Source: an uncultured Blastocatellia bacterium | Lineage (GTDB): Bacteria; Acidobacteriota; Blastocatellia; Pyrinomonadales; Pyrinomonadaceae | Direction of reading: 5' to 3' | Assembly (NCBI GenBank): GCA_946480785.1 | Contig: CAMLLD010000011.1 | Coordinates: 1 to 64,000, forward strand | Length of the DNA stretch: 64,000 nucleotides | Shown here: piece by piece, positions 7,645 through 15,671 of the stretch | Numbering within the stretch: the stretch's first letter is position 1 | Layout: the number at the start of each line of letters is the position of its first letter | Notes under the pieces: generated by a model | Database searches by the model: none | What the model saw: the letters and a program-made list of their open reading frames with translations, nothing else | What the model was told of the DNA's origin: nothing | Made by a program: the position numbers and the translations under genes

Positions 7645-8214
7645 TTAAGTCGTAGCCGGTTTGCGATCTCGCGAGCGCAACAACTTCTCCATCGCTTCCC
7701 GAATCTTCTTCCGCGCGCGAAACGCTCTCACCTTCACTTTCGACTCCGACCAGCCCGTCGCTTCCGCCACTTCCTTGATCGATGCCTCTTCGCCGTCAAT
7801 CATCAAGAGCGCCTGCTGGTCTTCCGGCGACAGCACACTCAACAATCGATCGGCGAGATCCGCCGCCACCAAATTACTTTCAACCGAACGCTGTTGCGTG
7901 TCCGCCAATTGCTGCTCGAGCCACTGGTCTTCCTCGTCACTCAGATCGGAAACGGTCAACTCCGGCCGCCGCTTCCCTGCCCTCAGCATATTCAGACACG
8001 TGTTGGTCGCGATTCGTGTCAACCAACCCTCCAACGAGCCACGTCCCTCAAAACTTGCAAGCTGCGTAAATGCTTTCAGAAAAACTTCCTGCGCAGCTTC
8101 TTCAACCAAACTTCGCTGCCGAAAAAACCGGCTGGCGGTGCTGAAAACTCGCGGGCTGTAACGGCGCACGATTTCCGCAAAGGCAGACTCGTCTCCGTCC
8201 TGCGCTTGCCGCAC
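7645..8214 (-). CDS. ECF RNA polymerase sigma factor
   Basis: The protein directs RNA polymerase to a stress regulon. Region 2 (residues 1-70) includes DESAFAEIVRRYSPRVF and EEAAQEVFLKAF; a linker is followed by region 4 (residues ~120-180) with a helix-turn-helix, EEASIKEVAEATGWSESKVK. The family normally begins with D-x-x-LVRRAQ-x-GD, and the coding frame continues upstream (GLEQASDIDLVRQAQDG). The GTG used here probably truncates region 2.1. Above it lies only a CTG at 8269-8271 before an in-frame TGA, with GAGG seven bases before that CTG. A palindromic repeat ends just upstream and may have displaced the original start. The Spy-like gene follows upstream on the same strand. Confidence 0.85.
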   Translation of the reverse strand: MRQAQDGDESAFAEIVRRYSPRVFSTASRFFRQRSLVEEAAQEVFLKAFTQLASFEGRGSLEGWLTRIATNTCLNMLRAGKRRPELTVSDLSDEEDQWLEQQLADTQQRSVESNLVAADLADRLLSVLSPEDQQALLMIDGEEASIKEVAEATGWSESKVKVRAFRARKKIREAMEKLLRSRDRKPATT

Positions 8215-8292
8215 CAGGTCGATGTCCGAGGCTTGTTCAAGCCCACTCGCATGTTCGAGCCCACTCGTCAGTTGCGATCCTCACTCGAATCA

Positions 8293-8348
8293 CCTCCCTG
8301 GAGTGCGCCAACGTTACTACCATTGCCGACCGAAACGGGCGCACTCCA
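8293..8348. repeat. Palindromic intergenic repeat, copy 1
   Basis: Inverted 11-bp arms TGGAGTGCGCC and GGCGCACTCCA enclose a 28-base loop. The 17-mer CCTCCCTGGAGTGCGCC at its left side is identical to one arm of the larger palindrome near 36 kb, and both elements use CTCCCTGGAGTGCG on one arm and TTTGGAGTGCG on the other. It lies between two minus-strand genes, right before the sigma factor, and its edge supplies a GGGAGGTG stretch that mimics a ribosome binding site. Confidence 0.65.
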
Positions 8349-8367
8349 AAGAAGCGGGGGGAGACGC

Positions 8368-8892
8368 TTACTGATTGTCGCGTTTGCGCATGCCGTCGCC
8401 GTGACGGGTTTTGAACTGCGCCTTCGCTTGTTCCAACTGGGCTTTCTGCTCAGCCGTCAAAACGGAAAGCATCTCCTGATGCAGTTTCGCTTGCTCGCCC
8501 ATCATCTTGGCTTCGAGCGGAGCGATCTCCGTCAGTTTCTGAGTAGCCAGTGCTTCGTTGAACGTACCGCCTTCGCTCGCCTGACGCAACTCCTGTCGCT
8601 TCGCTCGCAGCTGATCGCGCAGGGGCTTGTTGGTTTGCGCGAAGCTCTCGCGGATTTGTTTCATCTTCGCTTTCTGGTCATCAGTTAGATTGAGCTGTCT
8701 GAAGAAGCCGCCCGCGCGCATTCCTCCAAAGCCCGGTCCTTTATGACCGCCACGACCGCCGTGCCATGCACCGCGCGCACCCTGACCGTTGTCCTGATTG
8801 GTAACCGTCTGGGCAACGGCGATCGAAGCAGCCAAAGCAATCGCCGCGATAGCCGCGACTGCCAGTGTTTTAAAGCGTCCTAATTTGCTCAT
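8368..8892 (-). CDS. Secreted Spy/CpxP (LTxxQ) family protein
   Basis: The protein is exported by a signal peptide (MSKLGRF, then AVAAIAAIALAASIAVAQ). A Gly/His/Arg-rich stretch (residues ~30-60, HGGRGGHKGPGFGG) could bind metal. The helical LTxxQ domain follows, with LNLTDDQKAKMKQIRESF and LSVLTAEQKAQLEQ. Spy-family proteins are ATP-independent periplasmic chaperones. The start was placed at this ATG because it begins the signal peptide; a TTG 36 bases upstream would add a charged, non-export leader. It is upstream of the sigma operon on the same strand and may be a target or a component of that response. Confidence 0.83.
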   Translation of the reverse strand: MSKLGRFKTLAVAAIAAIALAASIAVAQTVTNQDNGQGARGAWHGGRGGHKGPGFGGMRAGGFFRQLNLTDDQKAKMKQIRESFAQTNKPLRDQLRAKRQELRQASEGGTFNEALATQKLTEIAPLEAKMMGEQAKLHQEMLSVLTAEQKAQLEQAKAQFKTRHGDGMRKRDNQ

Positions 8893-9082
8893 CTGTCGTT
8901 TCTTACTCCTACATTCCTTGTCATTCAATCCAGGGGAGTGTCCTGTCTGCTAAGACACGCCTCCCCACGAAACGGTTACAAAAGACCGCTAAATGTCGTG
9001 TAAAGCGAAATAAATCTTTGTAAATCCTTTGTCGTAACCGTTGCGGCACAGGGCGTGTCTATCCGGTTGTGACGGAGGAACC

Positions 9083-10873
9083 ATGTCGACTGAAACCATT
9101 AAACATCCACCTTTAGCAGCGGGCGCCGGAACGAAAGCCGGCACTGCTCGCACGCCAGCCTGGTTGAGCCAGTACTGGGCGAGACTTTTGGCCGGCAAGA
9201 AAAAACTGCTCATCGGCGGCGGCATCCTGGCGGCGTTTCTGCTCGCCGGTTTTTATTTCTGGGGTAACGATGCCAACGCTGCTCAATATCTAACCGCACG
9301 CGTCGAGCGCGGAAACCTGCGCAACACCGTGACCGCGACGGGCACGCTGCAAGCTGTGACCACGGTCCAGGTCGGCAGTCAGGCGTCGGGCACGATCTCG
9401 GCGCTCTACGCTGATTTCAATTCGGTAGTTAAAAAAGGACAGGTCGTCGCGCAGCTCGATCCTTCAACGATGAAGGCGCAGGTCGAGCAGGCGCAGGCAA
9501 ACGTGCAACAGGCGCGCGCGAGTCTGGCGCAAGCCAAAGCGGCGGTAGTGAATGCACGCGCCGCGATTAGTGATGCGCAGGCGAAGGGTCTCGCGGCGAA
9601 GTCGACAGTGCAGAACAATCAGGCGGGCGTATCGGCGTCTGAAGCGAACGTCGCCGTATTAAAGGCGCAGCAGGACGACGCCATGAGTTTGTTGAAGCAG
9701 CAGGAGTCGTTATTGAAGTCCGGAGTGATCGCGCAACGCGATTACGACGTCGCGATGACGGCTTATAAAACTGCCGAAGCGAAATACAACCAGGCGGTCG
9801 CACAGTTGAATCAGTCGAAGTTGGCCGAACAGTCCTCCGCGAGCGCGGGCGTTGCGTCATCGCAGGCCGGCGTTGAACAGGCGAAGGCACAGTTGCAGCA
9901 GGCTGAGGCGCAAGTCGCGCAGAACACCGCGCAGGTACAACAGGCGGAAGCGGCGCTGAGTTTGGCGCAAGTTAATTTGGGTCACACGACGATCACGTCG
10001 CCGATCGACGGCATCGTGGTTTCGCGTGACGTGAACGTGGGCCAGACCGTAGCGGCGAGTTTGTCGGCGCCGACGCTGTTTACGATTGCCAACGACCTGA
10101 CGCAGATGCAGGTGATCGCGAATATCGATCAGGCTGACATCGGTTTGGTCGAGCAAGCGAAGTCAGTGAAGTTTTCAGTGGACGCGTTTCCGGGTAAGGA
10201 GTTTGACGGCAAGATTCAGGAGATGCGTTTGAACCCGGTGAACGTGCAGAACGTCGTGACTTACAACGTCGTCATCGACGTGAGCAATCCCGAGCAGACG
10301 TTGAAGCCGGGTATGACGGCGAACCTGACGATCACGATCGACGAGCGGAACAACGTGTTGAAGGTGCCGAACTCGGCGCTGCGATTCAGACCGCAGGATG
10401 CGAGCGGGAATAGTCAGCGCAGTGGCGGTGCTGGTGGCCAAGGCCCGGGTCAGGGCCAGGGACGTCGTGGCCAGGGTAACGGTCAGCAAGCTGCTGGTGG
10501 CAATGGCAGTGGTGCGAATGCTGGCGGTGGTGCGAATGCTGGCGGTGGTGCGAATGCTGCTGGCGGTGCGAACGCCGGTGGCAACGGTGGTGGCGACAAC
10601 AGCAACTTCGCGCCTGCTTCAGCGCCGGTGCTGCCGGGTCAGACGCGAGTCGTTTGGGTGTTGGGCCAGGACGGCAAACCGCAACCGCGGCGCATCAAGG
10701 TCGGACTCAGTGACGGCGCGTCGACTGAAGTCGTCGAGGGCAACTTGAACGAAGGCGACATGGTCATCACTGGCCAGACCCTCAGCGGTTCAGGTTCGAC
10801 GTCGACGCAGCAAAACAGACCGCCGGGATTCGGTAACGCTCCGCGTGGTGGTGGCGGCGGCCGCGGTCGGTAA
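9083..10873 (+). CDS. macA: MacA-like periplasmic adaptor of an ABC efflux pump
   Basis: This membrane-fusion protein links an inner-membrane MacB-type transporter to an outer-membrane channel. It has a cytoplasmic N-terminus, one transmembrane helix (residues ~42-60), a lipoyl/barrel-sandwich half (VTATGTLQAVTTVQVGSQAS), and a long Ala/Gln-rich alpha-hairpin (~130-290). The second lipoyl half (TTITSPIDGIVVSRDVNVGQ) and a beta-barrel follow. A low-complexity Gly/Asn/Ala insert at about residues 440-515, with a tandem ANAGGG unit, splits the membrane-proximal domain. The start was placed at the ATG with GGAGG nine bases upstream. The ATPase and permease genes follow on the same strand. Confidence 0.9.
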   Translation: MSTETIKHPPLAAGAGTKAGTARTPAWLSQYWARLLAGKKKLLIGGGILAAFLLAGFYFWGNDANAAQYLTARVERGNLRNTVTATGTLQAVTTVQVGSQASGTISALYADFNSVVKKGQVVAQLDPSTMKAQVEQAQANVQQARASLAQAKAAVVNARAAISDAQAKGLAAKSTVQNNQAGVSASEANVAVLKAQQDDAMSLLKQQESLLKSGVIAQRDYDVAMTAYKTAEAKYNQAVAQLNQSKLAEQSSASAGVASSQAGVEQAKAQLQQAEAQVAQNTAQVQQAEAALSLAQVNLGHTTITSPIDGIVVSRDVNVGQTVAASLSAPTLFTIANDLTQMQVIANIDQADIGLVEQAKSVKFSVDAFPGKEFDGKIQEMRLNPVNVQNVVTYNVVIDVSNPEQTLKPGMTANLTITIDERNNVLKVPNSALRFRPQDASGNSQRSGGAGGQGPGQGQGRRGQGNGQQAAGGNGSGANAGGGANAGGGANAAGGANAGGNGGGDNSNFAPASAPVLPGQTRVVWVLGQDGKPQPRRIKVGLSDGASTEVVEGNLNEGDMVITGQTLSGSGSTSTQQNRPPGFGNAPRGGGGGRGR

Positions 10874-11025
10874 TTGAACTCGACGGTCGGTAGTTTGAGC
10901 GTTGGCTTTGCGGTCGGTAGTTGAACTGGGCGCTGATCCACTTGAAATGGGAGACCTCGGAAGAGCGGTTCCAATCCCCTTCCTTGGTTCTCCCGCTACC
11001 GCAGATCAAGTAGGTAGAAACAGAG

Positions 11026-11868
11026 ATGGCAACAACATTCGCAACAGAGTCACCAACGATACAACCGGGCGCGGCGACAATCGCGGAAGGCATAGCGCAG
11101 GTACCCGAAGCGCGTCCGGTAATCCAGTTGGAGCACATTCACAAAACCTACACGATGGGCGACGTTGAAGTGCACGCCCTGCGCGGCATCTCGCTGACGG
11201 TCCGCGAAGGCGAGTTCGTCGCGATCATGGGCACCTCCGGTTCCGGCAAGTCGACCACGATGAATATCATCGGCTGCCTCGACCGGCCCACGCGCGGCAC
11301 GTACATCCTCGACGGCGAAGACGTTTCGCAACTATCGAAAGACGCGCGCGCCGACATTCGTTGCCAGAAGATCGGCTTCGTTTTCCAGGGCTTCAACCTG
11401 CTGTCGCGCACGTCAGCCCTCGAGAACGTCGAGTTGCCGATGCTTTATCTCGGCGTCGACGCAACCACGCGCCACGAGCGCGCGATGGAAGCACTCGCCG
11501 CTGTCGGCCTCGCGGGTCGCGAACAAAACCATCCGAACCAGTTATCAGGCGGACAGCAACAGCGCGTCGCAGTCGCGCGTTCGCTCGTGAACAATCCGGC
11601 GCTGATTCTCGCAGACGAGCCGACCGGAAACCTCGACTCGCGCACGTCAGTGGAAGTGATGGAGATCTTCCAGCGCCTGAATCGCGAACGCGGCATCACG
11701 CTCGTGCTCGTCACGCACGAACCCGACATCGCGGAGTACGCGCAGCGAGTCGTCGTGTTCAAAGACGGAAAGATCAAGAGCGATCACCAGGTGGAACATC
11801 AGCGTGACGCGGCGGAAGAGTTGAAGAACCTGCCGGTCATTACGGACGACGACGACGAAGACGAGTAA
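11026..11868 (+). CDS. macB: MacB-type ABC transporter ATP-binding protein
   Basis: This cytoplasmic ATPase powers the adjacent permease. It has Walker A GTSGSGKST (69-77), the Q-loop in FVFQGFNLL, the signature LSGGQQQR (173-180) and Walker B LILADEP (193-199) with D-loop GNLDS, plus the H-loop in VTHEPD. This is the LolD/MacB subfamily. In E. coli MacB the ATPase and permease are fused, whereas here they are separate genes. The C-terminus is unusually acidic (DDDDEDE), and the first ~30 residues are an extra Thr/Ala-rich leader. It is co-oriented between adaptor and permease. Confidence 0.93.
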   Translation: MATTFATESPTIQPGAATIAEGIAQVPEARPVIQLEHIHKTYTMGDVEVHALRGISLTVREGEFVAIMGTSGSGKSTTMNIIGCLDRPTRGTYILDGEDVSQLSKDARADIRCQKIGFVFQGFNLLSRTSALENVELPMLYLGVDATTRHERAMEALAAVGLAGREQNHPNQLSGGQQQRVAVARSLVNNPALILADEPTGNLDSRTSVEVMEIFQRLNRERGITLVLVTHEPDIAEYAQRVVVFKDGKIKSDHQVEHQRDAAEELKNLPVITDDDDEDE

Positions 11869-11895
11869 TCGGCAATTGAGAATCGGAAATCGACA

Positions 11896-13119
11896 ATGAC
11901 TTTACTAATGATCATCCGAGTTGCATTTCGCGCCCTTGTGAGAAACAAGATGCGCGCGGCGTTGACGATGCTGGGCATCATCATCGGCGTGTCGGCGGTG
12001 ATCGCGATGGTGAGTATCGGCCAGGGCGCGTCGGCGTCCGTGCAGGCGCAGATCGAAAGCATCGGCACGAACCTGCTGTTCGTCAGCGCGGGCGCGCAGA
12101 ACGTCGGCGGCGTGCGCAGCGGCGCCGGCGACAGCGGCACGAACACGTTGACTGTCGAAGACCTCGACGCGATCAAGCGCGAAGTGCCGAGTGTTTCGAT
12201 GGTGACGCCGGCGGTGAACGCGCGCGCGCAACTCGTCGCGGGCAACATGAACTGGAACACGTCCGTGCAGGGCGTCAGCGAGCAGTATCCCGACATTCGC
12301 AAGTGGAACGTCGCAAGCGGATCATTCTTTACCGACGCTGACGTGCGCACGGCGGCGCGCGTGATCGTGATCGGACAAACGATCGCCGACAACATGTTTC
12401 CCGGCATGGACCCGATCGGACAGGACCTGCGTGTTTCGAACCTGCCGTTTCGCGTCGTGGGCGTGATGGCGCGCAAGGGACAGGACCAGGGCGGGCGCGA
12501 TCAGGACGATATCGCGTTTGCGCCGTACACGACAGTGCAGAAGAAAGTGCTCGGCAGTCCGCGCGTGCAGATCGCTTACGTCTCGGCGATTTCGGAAGAT
12601 GCGACGTACACGGCGCAGTCGCAGATCGGCGATCTACTGCGTCAACGTCACAAGTTGACGGCGAGCGAACCGGACGACTTCACCGTGCGCAACATGACGG
12701 ACATCGCTGAAGCGGCGAATGAGACCAGCAAGACGATGACCATCTTGCTCGCGTGTATCGCGGGTGTGTCGCTGCTCGTCGGCGGCATCGGCATCATGAA
12801 CATCATGCTGGTGTCGGTGACGGAGCGTACGCGTGAGATTGGTATTCGTATGGCGATTGGCGCGCGTTCTTCGGCGGTTCGAAGTCAGTTTCTGATCGAG
12901 TCGATCGTATTGAGTCTGACGGGTGGAACGATCGGGATCATACTCGGGATCGCGTTGTCGCTGGCGATACCGGCGATGCTCGGTTGGCCCACGCTGGTGT
13001 CGATGATGGCGATCGTCGGCTCAGTTCTCTTCTCGGTCGCAGTCGGAATCTTCTTCGGCTACTACCCCGCGCGCAAAGCCGCGTCGCTCGATCCGATCGA
13101 AGCGCTGCGCTACGAGTAG
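11896..13119 (+). CDS. MacB/FtsX-family ABC transporter permease
   Basis: The 407-residue permease has the MacB layout. There is one N-terminal helix (ALTMLGIIIGVSAVIAMVS), a large periplasmic domain (residues ~45-270), then three C-terminal helices with the FtsX core (LLVGGIGIMNIMLVSVTERT, REIGIRMAIGAR, and a last helix before GYYPARKAASLDPIEALRYE). Such permeases use ATP hydrolysis for mechanotransmission rather than transport across the inner membrane. It lies 27 bases after the ATPase gene, completing a three-gene efflux operon. No TolC-like outer-membrane gene is seen in the window. Confidence 0.92.
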   Translation: MTLLMIIRVAFRALVRNKMRAALTMLGIIIGVSAVIAMVSIGQGASASVQAQIESIGTNLLFVSAGAQNVGGVRSGAGDSGTNTLTVEDLDAIKREVPSVSMVTPAVNARAQLVAGNMNWNTSVQGVSEQYPDIRKWNVASGSFFTDADVRTAARVIVIGQTIADNMFPGMDPIGQDLRVSNLPFRVVGVMARKGQDQGGRDQDDIAFAPYTTVQKKVLGSPRVQIAYVSAISEDATYTAQSQIGDLLRQRHKLTASEPDDFTVRNMTDIAEAANETSKTMTILLACIAGVSLLVGGIGIMNIMLVSVTERTREIGIRMAIGARSSAVRSQFLIESIVLSLTGGTIGIILGIALSLAIPAMLGWPTLVSMMAIVGSVLFSVAVGIFFGYYPARKAASLDPIEALRYE

Positions 13120-13157
13120 TGCTATACTTTGGCAACTCCTGAGTTGAGGAGTGAGAG

Positions 13158-13391
13158 ATGCAATCTATCGACGAACTTGCACGCGAGATAACTGACCTCA
13201 CACCGTACCAGCAGCATTTATTGCTGGAAAGAGTCGCGCAGTTGAATCTTCAAAGAGGACTGCATGAACTAGCGGAAAAGTATCGCGCGCGCCTGGAGAG
13301 CCAAGGCCGGCTAAACACTCCACCTGACGAGGTCTGGGCGGAACTTCACCATATCCGCGAAGACATCGCTCGTCATGATTACCCTGCTTAA
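13158..13391 (+). CDS. Putative antitoxin of a PIN-domain toxin-antitoxin pair
   Basis: The 77-residue, helix-rich and charged protein (QSIDELAREITDLTPYQQ, then HLLLERVAQLN) has no recognised DNA-binding motif. Its 3' end overlaps the PIN toxin by 17 bases, the usual antitoxin-first layout. GAGGAGTGAGAG just upstream gives a strong ribosome binding site, and a short inverted repeat (ACTCCT/AGGAGT) spans it and could be an autoregulatory site. The call is by position, size and charge; the family is not recognised. Confidence 0.65.
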   Translation: MQSIDELAREITDLTPYQQHLLLERVAQLNLQRGLHELAEKYRARLESQGRLNTPPDEVWAELHHIREDIARHDYPA

Positions 13392-13806
13392 TCGCTATCT
13401 ACTTGACACTAACGTTTGGGTATTCGGGCTTCGCCGAAACAGTGCCTTTCCGACTTGCGCGGAATTGCTGGATCTGATCGGCTCGTTTGTCGTAGTGGTC
13501 CCTCGGCAACTACTAAAAGAGTTAGGACTTAACCTGACAGAAGATGAATTGCGGAGTTTTTATCAGCTCATCAATCAGCATCCGGAGTTCATCGAGGTGA
13601 GTTGGAACCTTGCGCCCACTGAGCGCGTGAGATATTTCGAGATGCAAGGCTGTCGCAAGGGTGATGCAGTTATCGCGGCGCATGCTGAGGTTCTCGGTGT
13701 CAAAGTGATTGTTAGCGAAAACCGACAGTTCCTCCGAACGCTGAAGGAGTTTTCGATTGACATCGTTAACTCGGAAGCGGCGTTGAAGCGTATTGTGCGG
13801 TCGTAA
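13375..13806 (+). CDS. PIN-domain ribonuclease toxin (VapC-like)
   Basis: PIN toxins cut RNA with a Mg-binding acidic cluster. Visible candidates are D11 (LLDTNVWVFGL), E49 (LLKELG), D97 (KGDAVIAAHAEVLG) and E115 where Asp is more usual (IVSENRQFL). The 143-residue length fits. The start overlaps the upstream small gene by 17 bases, so the two are probably translationally coupled. Toxicity is not shown by sequence. Confidence 0.85.
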   Translation: MITLLNRYLLDTNVWVFGLRRNSAFPTCAELLDLIGSFVVVVPRQLLKELGLNLTEDELRSFYQLINQHPEFIEVSWNLAPTERVRYFEMQGCRKGDAVIAAHAEVLGVKVIVSENRQFLRTLKEFSIDIVNSEAALKRIVRS

Positions 13807-13868
13807 CCTGACAAAAACTTTTTCAGTTCTCCTCGTACTATCCTGGACACGACTGAGGACTAATCCTG

Positions 13869-15671
13869 ATGGCGGTCGCGTCTTATGCGTCCTGCTCGCC
13901 TTCGGTTACTATGCCGCGCATGAATCCGCCGCTAATGCGCCGGCGAGCGATCGTCGCCGCTGCTCTTAGTCTTCTTTCACTTATTGTTTCTTTAGATTTT
14001 GGACTGGCGTTTGCCCAACAGCGAGCGACGCAAGTTCCATCTAAGCGCCCGCGGCTCGTGTTATTGATCGCGGTGGACCAGTTTCGCTACGACTACCTCG
14101 AACGCTTCGGCGACCTGTTCGGTCCAAACGGCTTCAAACGTTTGCAGCGCGACGGCGCTTCGTGGGCGCAATCGAATTACGACCACATGCCGACTTACAC
14201 CGCACCCGGCCACGCCACGATGATGACCGGCGCATATCCTGCTGAGTCGGGAATCGTCGCCAACGAATGGCTCGATCGCCCAACCGGCAAACGCATCACC
14301 AGCGTCACGGACGACTCAGTGAAAACGCTCGGCGGCGATCCAACCGAACCCGGCGCGAGCCCGAAACGTTTGCTGAGCTCCACCGTCGGCGACGAACTAC
14401 GCCTCGTCACCAACGATCGCTCGAAAGTCATCGGTATTTCCGTCAAAGATCGCTCCGCCATTCTCCCCGCCGGACGCCACGCAAACGCCGCATACTGGTT
14501 CAGTTGGATCACCGGCAACATGGTCTCTTCGACGTATTACTTCAACCAACTCCCCGCGTGGGTCACGAACTTCAACAACACGCGCCCGGCCGATAAATAC
14601 TTCGGCGCAAAATGGGATCGACTGCTCGCGGAAGACGAGTACGTGAAACGCGCCGGACCAGACTCGCCGCCGTGGGAAACTGTGGGCACAGCCGCCCACG
14701 ACACGAATGCTTTCCCGCACGTCATAACGGGCGGCGCAAAGTCGCCCGGCAGAGATTTCTACGCCGCGCTCGACTACACGCCGTTCACCAACGACCTGCT
14801 GGTCTCGTTCGCCGAGCAGGCCATCACCAGCGAACAACTCGGACAGGACGACGACACCGACGTTCTCACCGTCAGCTTCTCGGCCAACGATTACGTCGGT
14901 CATCGCTATGGTCCATACAGCCAGGAAGCGATGGACATCACGCTGCGCACCGATCAGCAGATCGCGACCTTGCTCGATTTCGTCGCCGCGCGCGTCGGAC
15001 TCGCAAACACGCTCATCGCTTTCACCGCCGATCACGGCGTTGCGCCGATCCCCGAACACGCCGCCGCGCTCGGGCTCGGCGGCGCACGCATCAACTCAAA
15101 CGACGTAGTCGCGGCCATCCGTGCGGCTATCACGGCGCGCTACAACCCGCACGGGAAGTCACCGGATCCAACGGCGGACTACCTGCTGAAAGACTCGATC
15201 TCTCAGCGCGACTGGTTTCTGAACGGCAACATCTATCTCAACTACGACGCACTCAAACGCGACGGCATCAATCTCGACGAGATCTCGCAGGTGATCGCCG
15301 CGGCCGCGCTAACCGTTCCCGGCGTCGCTCGCTCGTTCACGCGTGCTCAACTCTTGCGCGGCGCAAGCGCGATGAGTGATCCAATCGAACGTCGTGTTCT
15401 CCACGGTTTCTATCCCGCACGCAGCGGCGACGTCGTGATCATCGCTGAGCCTTACAAATATCTCGGCGACACCATCACCGCGACGCACGGTTCGCCCTAC
15501 ACGTACGACACGCACGTGCCGACGATCATCATGGGCGCCGGCATCGTCGCGGGACGTTATCTCGAACCCGCATCGCCCGCCGACATCGCACCGACGCTCT
15601 CGGCGTTGCTGCACATCACAGCGCCGAGCAGCGCGACCGGCCGCGTTCTTTTGGAAGCAATTAAAAAGTGA
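13869..15671 (+). CDS. Secreted PafA-type alkaline phosphatase
   Basis: This phosphomonoesterase of the alkaline phosphatase superfamily probably scavenges phosphate outside the cytoplasm. An export signal lies at residues ~24-50 (RRRAIVAAALSLLSLIVS, ending LAFAQ). Metal and nucleophile residues follow the PafA pattern: D70 (LIAVDQFRYDY), nucleophile T111 (MPTYTAPGHATMMTG), and the PafA-specific pair K193/R195 (SVKDRSAILPAG). Late ligands lie in SANDYVGH and FTADHGVAP. The spacing D70-T111 (41) and T111-K193 (82) is close to that of PafA. The Lys/Arg pair favours monoesterase over diesterase activity. The ATG used has GAGG ten bases upstream; ATGs at 13911 or 13920 are alternatives. Confidence 0.88.
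   Translation: MAVASYASCSPSVTMPRMNPPLMRRRAIVAAALSLLSLIVSLDFGLAFAQQRATQVPSKRPRLVLLIAVDQFRYDYLERFGDLFGPNGFKRLQRDGASWAQSNYDHMPTYTAPGHATMMTGAYPAESGIVANEWLDRPTGKRITSVTDDSVKTLGGDPTEPGASPKRLLSSTVGDELRLVTNDRSKVIGISVKDRSAILPAGRHANAAYWFSWITGNMVSSTYYFNQLPAWVTNFNNTRPADKYFGAKWDRLLAEDEYVKRAGPDSPPWETVGTAAHDTNAFPHVITGGAKSPGRDFYAALDYTPFTNDLLVSFAEQAITSEQLGQDDDTDVLTVSFSANDYVGHRYGPYSQEAMDITLRTDQQIATLLDFVAARVGLANTLIAFTADHGVAPIPEHAAALGLGGARINSNDVVAAIRAAITARYNPHGKSPDPTADYLLKDSISQRDWFLNGNIYLNYDALKRDGINLDEISQVIAAAALTVPGVARSFTRAQLLRGASAMSDPIERRVLHGFYPARSGDVVIIAEPYKYLGDTITATHGSPYTYDTHVPTIIMGAGIVAGRYLEPASPADIAPTLSALLHITAPSSATGRVLLEAIKK

Noticed and set aside
7462..8688. Plus-strand open frame of 408 residues across the sigma/anti-sigma genes
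   Set aside because: It spans several real minus-strand genes and an intergenic repeat; no domain or ribosome binding site is visible.
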